Both the position numbers and the translations under genes were made by a program. A stretch of 64,000 nt of DNA, taken from NCBI GenBank assembly GCA_030655215.1, contig JAURVZ010000020.1, positions 18,858-82,857 of the forward strand, in the 5' to 3' direction. This DNA is from Pseudolabrys sp. (GTDB lineage: Bacteria > Pseudomonadota > Alphaproteobacteria > Rhizobiales > Xanthobacteraceae). Every line of letters starts with the position of its first letter. Position 1 is the stretch's first letter. The notes under the pieces are model-generated. The model saw only the letters and a list, made by a program, of their open reading frames with translations. It made no database searches and was not told where the DNA came from. Positions 41,726-49,793 of the stretch are shown one piece after another.

Positions 41726-42370
41726 ATGAACCGCACCACGCGCAACGCCGCTTTCCTTATTCTCGCTGCCGCGGCACTGATGCCGCTCAGCGCGCAAGCA
41801 CAATACGCCTCGGCGCTACCGCCGCTTTATCCGTATGTGGCGCAGCCGAGCCAGCCTTACGCGGTGCAAGTGGCGCCGGGCACCTATGTCATTCAGCGTC
41901 CCAACGAGACGCGCCAGCGCCGCCACGCGCGCGATACCAATGTCACCGGTTCGATCAACCCGCGCAGCACGCCGGCTGCCGCGCGCACGCGTAGCAAAGC
42001 TGATCCGGCTCTGGTTGAGGAATTGCAGGATCGCGTTACCGGCAAGAATGCGAGCGGCAAGAAGCGCACGATCGAAACCACGAGAGAGGTGCGCGAGAAG
42101 CCGGTGGTGATCGAGACAAAGCGTTATGTCGACCTGCCGCCGCGCGTGGTCGAGCGCTATGTCGATGAAGCGGGCAAACCCATTCGTGGCAAGAACAACC
42201 GCGTGGCGACTGCTTCGGCTGACGAGCCGCTTCTCGACAACCCAAAAGGCAAAGGTAACGAACGCCGCGTCATCAACGCCGAGGCCGAGATTACCATCAT
42301 CGGGCCCGACCGCATGAGCATCCGCCTGTTTCGCAAAGGCGACACGCGGGCGAGAGCCAGCGCCGAATAA
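41726..42370 (+). CDS. Secreted basic protein of unknown function
   Basis: A 214-residue protein. Signal peptide MNRTTRNAAFLILAAAALMPLSAQA-QY, then a Tyr/Pro/Gln-rich section, a charged middle (VREKPVVIETKRYVDLPPRVVERYVDEAGKPIRGK) and a short beta-like end (EAEITIIGPDRMSIRLFRKG). The wording of the middle and end looks structural rather than enzymatic. It is co-transcribed with the preceding secreted protein. A terminator follows at 42397. Confidence 0.7.
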   Translation: MNRTTRNAAFLILAAAALMPLSAQAQYASALPPLYPYVAQPSQPYAVQVAPGTYVIQRPNETRQRRHARDTNVTGSINPRSTPAAARTRSKADPALVEELQDRVTGKNASGKKRTIETTREVREKPVVIETKRYVDLPPRVVERYVDEAGKPIRGKNNRVATASADEPLLDNPKGKGNERRVINAEAEITIIGPDRMSIRLFRKGDTRARASAE

Positions 42371-42396
42371 CGAATTTCAAAGTTAGTGGGACGCGT

Positions 42397-42428
42397 CGGC
42401 GGGCGGGGGCCCGCCGTTCGCATTTTTA
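42397..42428 (+). terminator. Rho-independent terminator
   Basis: CGGCGGGC-GGGG-GCCCGCCG (8-bp perfect stem) followed by TTCGCATTTTTA, 26 bp after the secreted-protein gene. Confidence 0.75.
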
Positions 42429-42436
42429 TTGCCAGC

Positions 42437-42485
42437 GCGCATGATCCCGAAAAGGGGTCACCGGTTTTCGGATAAGATCATGCGC
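42437..42485. repeat. GCGCATGATC...GATCATGCGC palindromic repeat, copy 2
   Basis: The same 49-bp element as at 26609-26657, here in the opposite orientation: outer arms GCGCATGATC/GATCATGCGC, inner CCGAAAA/TTTTCGG with a central GGGGTCACCGG section. It lies between convergent genes, 12 bp beyond the rlmB stop. Confidence 0.85.
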
Positions 42486-42497
42486 AAATAAGATGTC

Positions 42498-43346
42498 TTA
42501 AGTCTTCGACGCGCGGCTCGCCACATAGAGCCCGAGGGCAGCGGCGTTCGACACGTTCAAGCTCCTGATCTCACCCGGCAGGTCGATGCGCGCGACGTGG
42601 TCGCAGATTTCCTTGGTCAATTGCCGCAGGCCTTTGCCTTCAGCGCCGAGCACCAGCGCCAGCGGCGTGCGCAATTTCAACGCGGCGAGATCGGCTTCAC
42701 CGTCGGAGTCGAGGCCGACGACGAGGAAGCCGCTCTCTTTCAGAGCCGCAAGCCCGCGGGCGAGGTTCTGCACGCTGACCAGCGGCACATGCTCGAGTGC
42801 GCCGGAGGCCGCCTTGGCGAGCGCGCCCGTGGCGTCCGGGCTGTGCCGCTGCGTGGTGACGATCGCCGTCACGCCGAAGGCAGCAGCGGAGCGAAAGATG
42901 GCGCCGACATTGTGCGGATCGGTGATCTGGTCGAGCACCAGGACAAGACCGCGCGCCGAAATTGTCTCCACCGAGGGCGAGGGCAGTGGATCGGTTTCCA
43001 GATACAGGCCCTGATGCACCGCGTCCGGCAGCAGCCGATCGGCGATGGCCGTCGGCCGCACAATTTCCGGCTCCAGCATCGACTCGATGCCTTCCTCGGT
43101 CAGCTTGCGGGCCGCGTTTTCGGTAACGAGAAATTTGCGGATGGTCCGCTGCGGATTGCGCAGCGCCGCTGTGACGGTGTGCCAGCCATACATAATGACC
43201 GTTTCATTGGCGTCGTCGCCGCGCAGCGTTTCGCGCCGGGCGCGTTCACCGCGCTCACGGCGACCGATCTGCTCATGCGTGGCGCCGGGCTTTGCACCGG
43301 ACTTGGTGCCGGAGCCGGGCCAGCCGGTGGGGGGACGTGAGGCCAT
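42498..43346 (-). CDS. rlmB: 23S rRNA (guanosine-2'-O-)-methyltransferase RlmB/TrmH family
   Basis: A 282-residue SPOUT methyltransferase expected to 2'-O-methylate G2251 of 23S rRNA using SAM. Variable basic N-terminus (1-45), substrate-binding domain (about 50-125), then SPOUT motifs LDQITDPHNVGAIFRSAAAFG (motif 1), ALVLGAEGKGLRQL (motif 2) and RSLNVSNAAALGLY (motif 3). It stands alone, with a tRNA-Tyr gene 213 bp upstream on the opposite strand. Confidence 0.93.
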   Translation of the reverse strand: MASRPPTGWPGSGTKSGAKPGATHEQIGRRERGERARRETLRGDDANETVIMYGWHTVTAALRNPQRTIRKFLVTENAARKLTEEGIESMLEPEIVRPTAIADRLLPDAVHQGLYLETDPLPSPSVETISARGLVLVLDQITDPHNVGAIFRSAAAFGVTAIVTTQRHSPDATGALAKAASGALEHVPLVSVQNLARGLAALKESGFLVVGLDSDGEADLAALKLRTPLALVLGAEGKGLRQLTKEICDHVARIDLPGEIRSLNVSNAAALGLYVASRASKT

Positions 43347-43559
43347 TGTCGTGTTTCCAGGTCCGCCGCTCGGAACTGAGCGGTTCGGATGCGCCGAGGC
43401 TTAACCGATCCCCCGGCGAGGGAACAGCTTTTGTCGCCAACTTAACCGCCTGACTTCCATTGACTTCGGCAGGTTGGCTGCCCATAAACCCAGCCATTCC
43501 CGATCCGTCCGGACGGAACCCCGATTGTTTTTCGGGACCAAATGGCTGGGCGGTCTTGG

Positions 43560-43644
43560 GGGAGAGTGTCCCGAGTGGCAAAGGGGGAGGACTGTAAATC
43601 CTCTGGCTACGCCTTCGTAGGTTCGAGTCCTACCTCTCCCACCA
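43560..43644 (+). tRNA. tRNA-Tyr (anticodon GUA)
   Basis: 85-nt class II tRNA: acceptor GGGAGAG/CTCTCCC, anticodon loop CTGTAAA (GUA), long variable arm (CTGGCTACGCCTTCG), T-arm GTAGG-TTCGAGT-CCTAC, discriminator A and encoded CCA. Confidence 0.96.
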
Positions 43645-43687
43645 TTCCCTTTAAATTCAAAGATTTAGTCGGGTCGTGGCCGGCGCG

Positions 43688-44752
43688 CTAGCGCGCCGCC
43701 TTGCGCTTGCGGCCGGCGCCGGCTGTGCCGCGGTTCATGGTCGAGGACCGGGTGATCAGACTTCCCATGATTGTGCGCATTGCCGGCGCGGATTTCGTTC
43801 CGCGCGGATCGGCGAGGCCGAGCAGATCGATGGCGACTTTGGCCATTTCGGCGACCGGCTGGCGGATCGTCGTCAGGCTGTAGCAGGGCAGCGCCGCCAT
43901 CGGCACGTCGTCATAGCCGACAATGGATACGTCCTCTGGAACGCCCATGCCGAGTTCGCGGGCGGCGTCGATGCCGCCGGCCGCCATGATGTCGCTGGCG
44001 TAGAAGATCGCGTCTGGGCGCTTTGCCTTGCGCAGCAGCCGCTTGGTCGCCGCGTAGCCGGCCTCATAGCTGAAATCGCCGGCTTCCTCCTCAAGGCAGG
44101 CCGGCATGCCGAGTTCCTTGAGCCTCGACATGAAGCCGTGGCGACGGTCGATGTTGGTCGTCGCATCCCGTTGGGCGGCGATGAAGGCCGGTCTTTCATG
44201 TCCGGTGCTGACCAGGTAGTCGGCCACCTGCCGGGCGCCGGCGATGTTGTCGCTGGCGACCGCGTGGATCTGCAGGCCGGGCACGTAGCGATTGAACGAC
44301 ACCACGGGCGTGTCGCGGGCGGCGCAGGTGCGCGCCATCGCCGATGAAATCGTCGCCGAGGTCAGGACGATCGCGTCGACTTGGTATTGCAGCAGGTTCG
44401 GCATGATGTCGTCGACCGGCTGGCCGGGCGAGGGGACGAACAGCAGGGTTTGAAAGCCGCGCGCCTGCACCTGTTGCACCAGTTCATCGAGGACGACCGG
44501 GTAAAACGGGTCGACCAGATTGGCCATGACGATCGCGACCATGTTGGTACGCCGTGTAATCAGGCTGCGGGCAATGACATTCGGCTGGTAGCCGAGCGCA
44601 TTGGACGCATCGATGACGCGGCGCTTCATCTTCTCGGAGATGCTGGCGGTCATCGAGAAGGCGCGCGATATGGTCGACTGCGACACGCCCAGCTTGCGGG
44701 CGACGTCGTCAGCGGTCACTTGCGTTGCCGGCTTTTGTACGCGTCTTGCCAC
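43688..44752 (-). CDS. LacI family transcriptional regulator
   Basis: A 354-residue repressor. The HTH is VTADDVARKLGVSQSTISRAFSMTASISEKMKRRVIDASNALGYQPN (about 12-60), and the hinge helix region follows (VIARSLITRRTNMVAIVMANL). The C-terminal periplasmic-binding-protein-like core has typical landmarks (AIVLTSATISS, RPAFIAAQRDATTNIDRRHGF, PDAIFYASDIMAAGGIDAARELG, VSIVGYDDVPMAAL). It is divergent from the flavin reductase gene, and TTGCATACGCATGCAA lies between them. The same sequence lies upstream of the ABC operon, so it likely controls the whole region. Inducer unknown. Confidence 0.93.
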   Translation of the reverse strand: MARRVQKPATQVTADDVARKLGVSQSTISRAFSMTASISEKMKRRVIDASNALGYQPNVIARSLITRRTNMVAIVMANLVDPFYPVVLDELVQQVQARGFQTLLFVPSPGQPVDDIMPNLLQYQVDAIVLTSATISSAMARTCAARDTPVVSFNRYVPGLQIHAVASDNIAGARQVADYLVSTGHERPAFIAAQRDATTNIDRRHGFMSRLKELGMPACLEEEAGDFSYEAGYAATKRLLRKAKRPDAIFYASDIMAAGGIDAARELGMGVPEDVSIVGYDDVPMAALPCYSLTTIRQPVAEMAKVAIDLLGLADPRGTKSAPAMRTIMGSLITRSSTMNRGTAGAGRKRKAAR

Positions 44753-44856
44753 GATAAATTCCGTCCCGGGATGGTGCCTGCGAGAGATGCGCCGCAGGCC
44801 CGCGCACTATAGGCGATCCGTATCGTTTGCCATGCCCAAAACTTCGGCATCGTACC

Positions 44857-44872
44857 TTGCATACGCATGCAA
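44857..44872. promoter_or_regulatory. Predicted LacI-family operator, site 1
   Basis: TTGCATACGCATGCAA is a perfect TTGCAT-N4-ATGCAA palindrome 65 bp upstream of the flavin reductase ATG and 105 bp upstream of the lacI-type gene ATG. Its flank AATTTAACCTTG also repeats at site 2 (47031). Size and symmetry fit a LacI-family operator. Confidence 0.75.
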
Positions 44873-44936
44873 TTTAACCTTGCGCCGCAAGCAATGCCAT
44901 TACTAATTTGGGGCAGCGGCCCGGAGGATCCTTGCG

Positions 44937-45431
44937 ATGATCGACAGCGCTCTGTTCAAAACCGGCATGCGCCGTTTGGCCGCCGGTGTGTCGATCATTA
45001 CCACCATTGAGGATGAGGTGCCGCATGGTCTGGTGGCAACATCGGTGAGTTCGGTCTGTGCCGAGCCGGAGCCGTCGCTGCTGGTCTGCGTCAATCAAAA
45101 TGCAACGTGCCACGATGTGATCAAGCGCACGGGAATTTTCTGCACAAACCTGCTCGGCTTCGACAATATCGAGATGGCGCGGAAGTTCAGTTCATCGGAA
45201 GCGCGCAGCAAGCGCTTCGAGGATTGCCACTGGCAGGCTTTGGTCACCGGCGCGCCGGCACTGCAGGGCGCGCTAGCGAGCTTCGACTGCGAAATCACCC
45301 ATGTGATTCCGGTTCACTCACACACAATCTTTATCGGTGCGGTGCGCGACCTTCGCTTGTGGCAAGGCGGCGTCAATGCCTTGCTCTATGTCGATGGACA
45401 ATACGGCGCGCTGTCGTCCGGCGCCGCCTAA
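44937..45431 (+). CDS. Flavin reductase (two-component monooxygenase partner)
   Basis: A 164-residue short-chain flavin reductase: FKTGMRRLAAGVSIITTIEDEVPHGLVATSVSSV at the N-terminus, LLVCVNQNATCHDVIKRTGIFCTNLLG in the middle and SFDCEITHVIPVHSHTIFIGAVRDL near the end. Such enzymes supply free reduced FMN from NADH to a flavin-dependent monooxygenase. The LLM monooxygenase is encoded immediately after it on the other strand (21-bp gap). GGAGGAT precedes the ATG at 44937. This is likely the RutF-like partner in the cluster. Confidence 0.9.
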   Translation: MIDSALFKTGMRRLAAGVSIITTIEDEVPHGLVATSVSSVCAEPEPSLLVCVNQNATCHDVIKRTGIFCTNLLGFDNIEMARKFSSSEARSKRFEDCHWQALVTGAPALQGALASFDCEITHVIPVHSHTIFIGAVRDLRLWQGGVNALLYVDGQYGALSSGAA

Positions 45432-45452
45432 CGCCGGACGAGTTCTGAGCGT

Positions 45453-46796
45453 CTACTGCGCGAGCAGGTTCTCGCGCAGGTTCTTGCCTTCGTACGAGGT
45501 GCGGTAGCGGCCACGCCGCTTCAATTCCGGCACCAGTTGATCGACGATGTTGAGGATGACGGCGCGCTGCGCTGCCTGCGACACCGACAGCATGAAGCCG
45601 CCGCGGCTGCCGGTGGCCTCGTGCATCTCTTCCATCTGATCGGCCAGCTTTGCCGCCGTGCCGGCAAAAGTGATGTTGTAGCCGGTGGAGGCACGCAGGC
45701 CGTGTGCGAAGAATTCCTCTCGGGTGATCTCGGCCGTTTCGCCATGCTGCTTGGCGAGCAGATGGACGAAGCCGACAGGCGACGCATTGGCAGCCGTAAT
45801 CCGCTCCTGCAATTCCTTGAGCGAAAAGCGCGGCGGCAGCAGATCCATGTTGTAGCCGGTGTTATGGGACAACCAGGCGCCAACGGCTTCAAGCGGCACG
45901 TCGGCAATCATGCTTTCGCGCAACGCCTGCGCCTCAGCATCGGTTTCGGCAACAATGGCGCGGCTCGACCACATGATGCCGACCTTTTCCGGATCGCGGC
46001 CTTCGGCAACAAGCGCCTCGTCGAGATCCGACCGCTGCTTCGCCATCAGCGGCAGCGACTTGGTCAAACCAAAGACGTGGTCGGCGACATGCGCCGCGGC
46101 GCGCGTGCCGCGCGGCGAGCCGCCGGCCTGCAGAATGACGGGATGCACCTGCGGTGACGGCACCACGCTGAGCGGGCCCTTCACTTTGAAGAACTTGCCG
46201 TCGTGATTGATCGCCTTGACCTTGGTCGGATCGGCGATCATGCCGGTCTTGCGATCCCAGATGAAGGCGTCCGGCGCGACGCTGTCCCACAGGCGCTTGC
46301 AGACGTCGATGAACTCCTCAAGGCGCTCATAGCGCTCATTGTGATCGACCAGCTCGTCATAGCCGAAATTGGCAAAGTCGGCCCGGCGCTGCGAGGTGAT
46401 GACATTGAAGGCAATGCGGCCATTGGTAATGTGGTCGAGCGAGTTCAGCAGGCGCGCCGTGTAGAACGGATGCATGAAGGTCGATGCATAGGTCAGACCG
46501 AAGCCGAGATGGCTGGTGACGCGCGACATGGCCGTGATCCACGGGCTCATCTCGAAACGCGGCCAGGCAACACCGTAGCTGACGGCGTCCTCGATCGAAT
46601 CCTTCCACGTATTCGGAATGCCGGAACTGTCGCCGAAGAAGATCATGTCCATGCCGCCGCGTTCGGCGACGCGAGCAACTTCCTCGAACATGCCGATGTT
46701 CGGATGATGCATGTCGACCCAGGAACCGGGGAGGCGCCACTGCGTCTCGACATTGGTCCACGACAAATCGAGGGCGAGGTGAATTTGTTTTTTCAT
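45453..46796 (-). CDS. LLM-class FMN-dependent monooxygenase (NtaA/SnaA/DszA type)
   Basis: A 447-residue bacterial luciferase-like enzyme. Landmarks: KQIHLALDLSWTNVETQWRLPGSW, GGMDMIFFGDSSG, SPWITAMSRVTSHLGFGLTYASTFMHPFYTARLLNSLDHITNGRIAFNVITS and HPVILQAGGSPRGTRAAAHVADHVFG. It uses FMNH2 from a separate reductase and O2 to oxidise an organic substrate; members attack nitrilotriacetate, sulfur heterocycles and pristinamycin. Its exact substrate is unknown. The ORF track extends to 48011 only because of a shadow frame over the ABC permease; ATG at 46796 is correct. It diverges from the ABC operon over a 312-bp region. Confidence 0.92.
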   Translation of the reverse strand: MKKQIHLALDLSWTNVETQWRLPGSWVDMHHPNIGMFEEVARVAERGGMDMIFFGDSSGIPNTWKDSIEDAVSYGVAWPRFEMSPWITAMSRVTSHLGFGLTYASTFMHPFYTARLLNSLDHITNGRIAFNVITSQRRADFANFGYDELVDHNERYERLEEFIDVCKRLWDSVAPDAFIWDRKTGMIADPTKVKAINHDGKFFKVKGPLSVVPSPQVHPVILQAGGSPRGTRAAAHVADHVFGLTKSLPLMAKQRSDLDEALVAEGRDPEKVGIMWSSRAIVAETDAEAQALRESMIADVPLEAVGAWLSHNTGYNMDLLPPRFSLKELQERITAANASPVGFVHLLAKQHGETAEITREEFFAHGLRASTGYNITFAGTAAKLADQMEEMHEATGSRGGFMLSVSQAAQRAVILNIVDQLVPELKRRGRYRTSYEGKNLRENLLAQ

Positions 46797-47108
46797 TCGT
46801 TGGCTCCCAGCGGCAACGCGCATGCACAGGTGTGACGGGAGCCTCCTTGCACCTTTGATGCCAAGCCGCGTTGTCCCTCGTGGCGCGTTGCTGCCGGTCG
46901 GCGAAAATCGCGGATAATGCTGGCTGCTATGAATGAGTATGCGTTTTGTCGCAGCGTGGCTCCGCTCACGGCGTGAGCAAAGCCGGAAACGTGGTACGCA
47001 AACGATGCTTAAAACATAGGCCTGATCGCGTTGCATTCGCATGCAATTTAATCTTGCTGCGCGCGTTCGCAGGGCGTTAGCTTTGCATAACGAGAAGCGA
47101 GCGCCGCG
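46797..47108. promoter_or_regulatory. Divergent promoter region with LacI-family operator, site 2
   Basis: No gene is present. TTGCATTCGCATGCAA (47031-47046) followed by TTTAATCTTG nearly repeats site 1 (TTGCATACGCATGCAATTTAACCTTG). The palindrome lies 62 bp upstream of the ABC permease ATG and 234 bp from the monooxygenase ATG. A 9-bp element GCAAACGAT (46998-47006) also appears reversed as ATCGTTTGC near site 1 (44822-44830). I could not settle -35/-10 boxes. Confidence 0.7.
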
Positions 47109-47993
47109 ATGACAATCGATCAGTTTGTTCAGACAATGCTCGGCGGCCTGGCGATCGGCTGTATCTACAGTTTGATCGCGCTCGGCATCTCGATGATCAT
47201 TCGCGCCACCGACATCCTGCATTTCGCGCAAGGCGAAATGCTGATGGTCGGCTCCATGGTCGGCTTGAGCGCCTACTGGATGCGCGACCTGCCGTTCCCC
47301 ATCGTGCTGCTGTTCGGCATCATCGGCGGCGGACTGATTTCGACGGTGGTCGAACTGGTCGTCTACCGCACATTGCGCATGCAGCGCGTGGCGCTGATCA
47401 ACATCATGATCGCGACGATCGGCGTATCGATCGTTCTGCAGAATGTCGCGCGGCTGGTCTGGGGCTCGGAGCCGCTCGGTTATCCGAGCCTGTTCGACTC
47501 CAAGGGCATCGTCGTCGCCGGTTTCGCTGTTTCGCCGCAACTGCTCTGGATCGTCATCCTCAGCGCGCTGATCATGGGCACGCTCATCTTGTTCTTCCGC
47601 TATACGCGTCTCGGCATCGCCATGCAGGCTGCGGCGCAGGACCCGGACGTTGCGCGGCTGATGGGCATCAATGTCGACCGCACAACGACGTACACCTTCG
47701 CCGTCGCCGGCATGATGGCGGGTGCGGCTGGTGTGCTGCTCGGGTCTTTGTTTTTCGCCTCGTTCAACATGGGCTTCATCACCGGCATCAAGGCATTCGT
47801 CGCCGCGACATTGGGCGGGCTCGGCAGCGTTGCCGGAGCAATGATTGGCGGATTGATCTTCGGCCTGATCGAAACCTTCTCCGGCATGCTGATCTCGACC
47901 GCTTACAAGGATGCGGTCGGCATGGTGGTGCTGATCCTCATCCTCCTCTTGATGCCGAACGGGTTGCTGACCCGCGCCGGCCGGGAGGTCTGA
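47109..47993 (+). CDS. Branched-chain amino acid-type ABC transporter permease (LivH-like)
   Basis: A 294-residue inner-membrane permease with eight predicted helices: QTMLGGLAIGCIYSLIALGISMIIRATDILHFAQGEMLMVG is the LivH signature start, and EAA-like loop GLGSVAGAMIGGLIFGLIETFSG is near the end. It forms a heterodimer with the next gene product. It is first in an operon with overlapping or near-contiguous genes and lies downstream of the operator. The family transports amino acids, amides, urea and many aromatic acids, so the substrate is open. Confidence 0.92.
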   Translation: MTIDQFVQTMLGGLAIGCIYSLIALGISMIIRATDILHFAQGEMLMVGSMVGLSAYWMRDLPFPIVLLFGIIGGGLISTVVELVVYRTLRMQRVALINIMIATIGVSIVLQNVARLVWGSEPLGYPSLFDSKGIVVAGFAVSPQLLWIVILSALIMGTLILFFRYTRLGIAMQAAAQDPDVARLMGINVDRTTTYTFAVAGMMAGAAGVLLGSLFFASFNMGFITGIKAFVAATLGGLGSVAGAMIGGLIFGLIETFSGMLISTAYKDAVGMVVLILILLLMPNGLLTRAGREV

Positions 47994-47994
47994 C

Positions 47995-48975
47995 GTGACC
48001 CATTCCAACATTGCCCGGATTGTCGTGCTGGTGCTGCTGATCGCCGCGCCCCTGGTGCAACCGAACGCCTACTGGGTACACGTCTTCAGTCTGGCGCTGA
48101 TCGGCGTCATCCTTGCCTTCTCGCAACAGTTGCTGGTCGGCATGGCCGGCATTGTTTCGCTCGGGCAGGGCGCGTTCTACGGCATCGGCGCCTACACCGC
48201 GGCGTCGCTGTCGATTGCCTATAAGCTCCCCTTCCTGCTGGCGATCCTGATCGGTGGTCTGCTGGCCGGGGCATCGAGCCTGTTGCTGGTGCCGATCGTG
48301 CGTCTGAAGGGATCGAGCCTCGCGGTCGCAACGCTTGGCTTCGCCATCATCGTTCATCTGGTGATGATGAACGAGGACTGGCTGACCGGCGGCAGCATCG
48401 GGTTGATGGACATTCCGCATCCGACCTTGTTCGGCTTGCCCGTCGGTGGTGAAACCGCATTCTACTACGTCTGCCTGGCGGTCGCGGCTCTGGTGTTCCT
48501 GACGTTCGACCGCATTGCGCATTCACGGTTCGGCCGCGCCTTGACCGCCATGTCGCAGGATGAAGAAGCCGCGCGCGCAAGCGGCGTCGCCATCTCGCTC
48601 TACAAGAGCAAGTGCTTCCTGATTGCGGCGATCGCATCGGGCATCGCCGGCGGGCTCTACGCCTATCATTCGCAATATCTCAATCCGAACGACTTCAGCT
48701 TCCAGAAGTCGATCGACATTCTGATGATGGTGATCATCGGCGGCATCGGCAGCCTGCCGGGTGCGGCGCTTGGTGCGGCGATTGTCGTGCTGGTGCCGGA
48801 AGTGTTGCGTTCGTCCGGCGAATTCCGCCTCATCCTGTTCGGCGTGATGGTCATCGTGCTGGCCGGCACCGGCAATCGCGGCCTCGCCGGTGTCATTACC
48901 GATCTGGTCAAATACGCAATTGCCCGCTGGTGGCACAAGCCTGCGCCAACGACAGCCGCAGCGAGGGTGTCATGA
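47995..48975 (+). CDS. Branched-chain amino acid-type ABC transporter permease (LivM-like)
   Basis: A 326-residue permease beginning at GTG immediately after the LivH-like stop (one base between). Landmarks: QQLLVGMAGIVSLGQGAFYGIGAYTAA and DILMMVIIGGIGSLPGAALGAA. Ten or so helices. Its stop overlaps the ATG of the ATPase gene (ATGA). Confidence 0.92.
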   Translation: MTHSNIARIVVLVLLIAAPLVQPNAYWVHVFSLALIGVILAFSQQLLVGMAGIVSLGQGAFYGIGAYTAASLSIAYKLPFLLAILIGGLLAGASSLLLVPIVRLKGSSLAVATLGFAIIVHLVMMNEDWLTGGSIGLMDIPHPTLFGLPVGGETAFYYVCLAVAALVFLTFDRIAHSRFGRALTAMSQDEEAARASGVAISLYKSKCFLIAAIASGIAGGLYAYHSQYLNPNDFSFQKSIDILMMVIIGGIGSLPGAALGAAIVVLVPEVLRSSGEFRLILFGVMVIVLAGTGNRGLAGVITDLVKYAIARWWHKPAPTTAAARVS

Positions 48976-49793
48976 CCCCTTTGCTCGACGTCAGCGGCCT
49001 GACGCGCCACTTCGGCGGCCTTGTTGCCGTCAATGACGTCGCGCTCGAGATCGCGCCGGGTTCGGTGCACGGCCTGATCGGGCCGAACGGCGCCGGCAAG
49101 ACGACGATGCTCAACATGGTGTCCGGCCATCTTTCCTCGAGCTCTGGCTGGATCCGCTTCGAGCGCGAGTTGATCACCAAGACGCCGGTCGATGTGCGGG
49201 CGCGGCTCGGCATCCGCCGCACGTTCCAGAACCTCAAGCTGTTCCGCGAAATGACGGTGCTGGAAAACATCATGGTCGGCATGCATGGCCAGACCCAATG
49301 CGAAATCTGGCACGCACTGCTGCGCACGCCTCGGCAGAAGGCGGAAGAGGCCGCGATTGCTGAGCAGGCGCGCAAGGCGCTCGACTTTGTCGGCCTGTTG
49401 CATCTTGCCGAAATGCCCGCCGGTTCGCTGCCTTACGGCTCGCAACGCCTCGTCGAAATCGCCCGCGCGATTGTTGCAAGCCCGAAGCTTTTGCTGCTCG
49501 ACGAGCCGGCCGCCGGCCTGAACGGCGCCGAGAGCAAGAAGATGGTCGGCCTCATTCGCGCGATCCGCGACAGCGGCGTCACCATCCTGCTCGTCGAACA
49601 TCACATGGATGTGGTGATGCCGGCCTGCGACACGATCACCGTGCTCAATTACGGCAAGCGGCTGGCGAACGGCACGCCGGCCCAGATCAGAGAACATCCG
49701 GAAGTGATCAAGGCCTATCTCGGCGGCGGCGTGAAGCGCCGGCCGAAGGCGGATCAGCCAAAAGCAGCGGAGGCCGCTCATGCTGCGTCTTAA
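48972..49793 (+). CDS. ABC transporter ATP-binding protein (LivG-like)
   Basis: A 273-residue ATPase. Walker A GPNGAGKTTML, Q-loop in RRTFQNLKLF, signature LPYGSQRLVEIARAI (LSYG-type variant characteristic of LivG), Walker B KLLLLDEPAAGLN and H-loop LLVEHHMDVV. The C-terminal 30 residues are Lys/Ala-rich. ATG at 48972 overlaps the LivM-like stop by 4 bp; the track start (48612) lies inside livM. Confidence 0.93.
   Translation: MTPLLDVSGLTRHFGGLVAVNDVALEIAPGSVHGLIGPNGAGKTTMLNMVSGHLSSSSGWIRFERELITKTPVDVRARLGIRRTFQNLKLFREMTVLENIMVGMHGQTQCEIWHALLRTPRQKAEEAAIAEQARKALDFVGLLHLAEMPAGSLPYGSQRLVEIARAIVASPKLLLLDEPAAGLNGAESKKMVGLIRAIRDSGVTILLVEHHMDVVMPACDTITVLNYGKRLANGTPAQIREHPEVIKAYLGGGVKRRPKADQPKAAEAAHAAS

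Noticed and set aside
26609-42485. CRISPR-like repeats
   Set aside because: The repeats are isolated palindromes kilobases apart, not an array with regular spacers.
46797-48011. N-terminal 405-residue extension of the LLM monooxygenase ORF
   Set aside because: It runs antisense over the LivH-like gene; the family start MKKQIHL at 46796 is clear.
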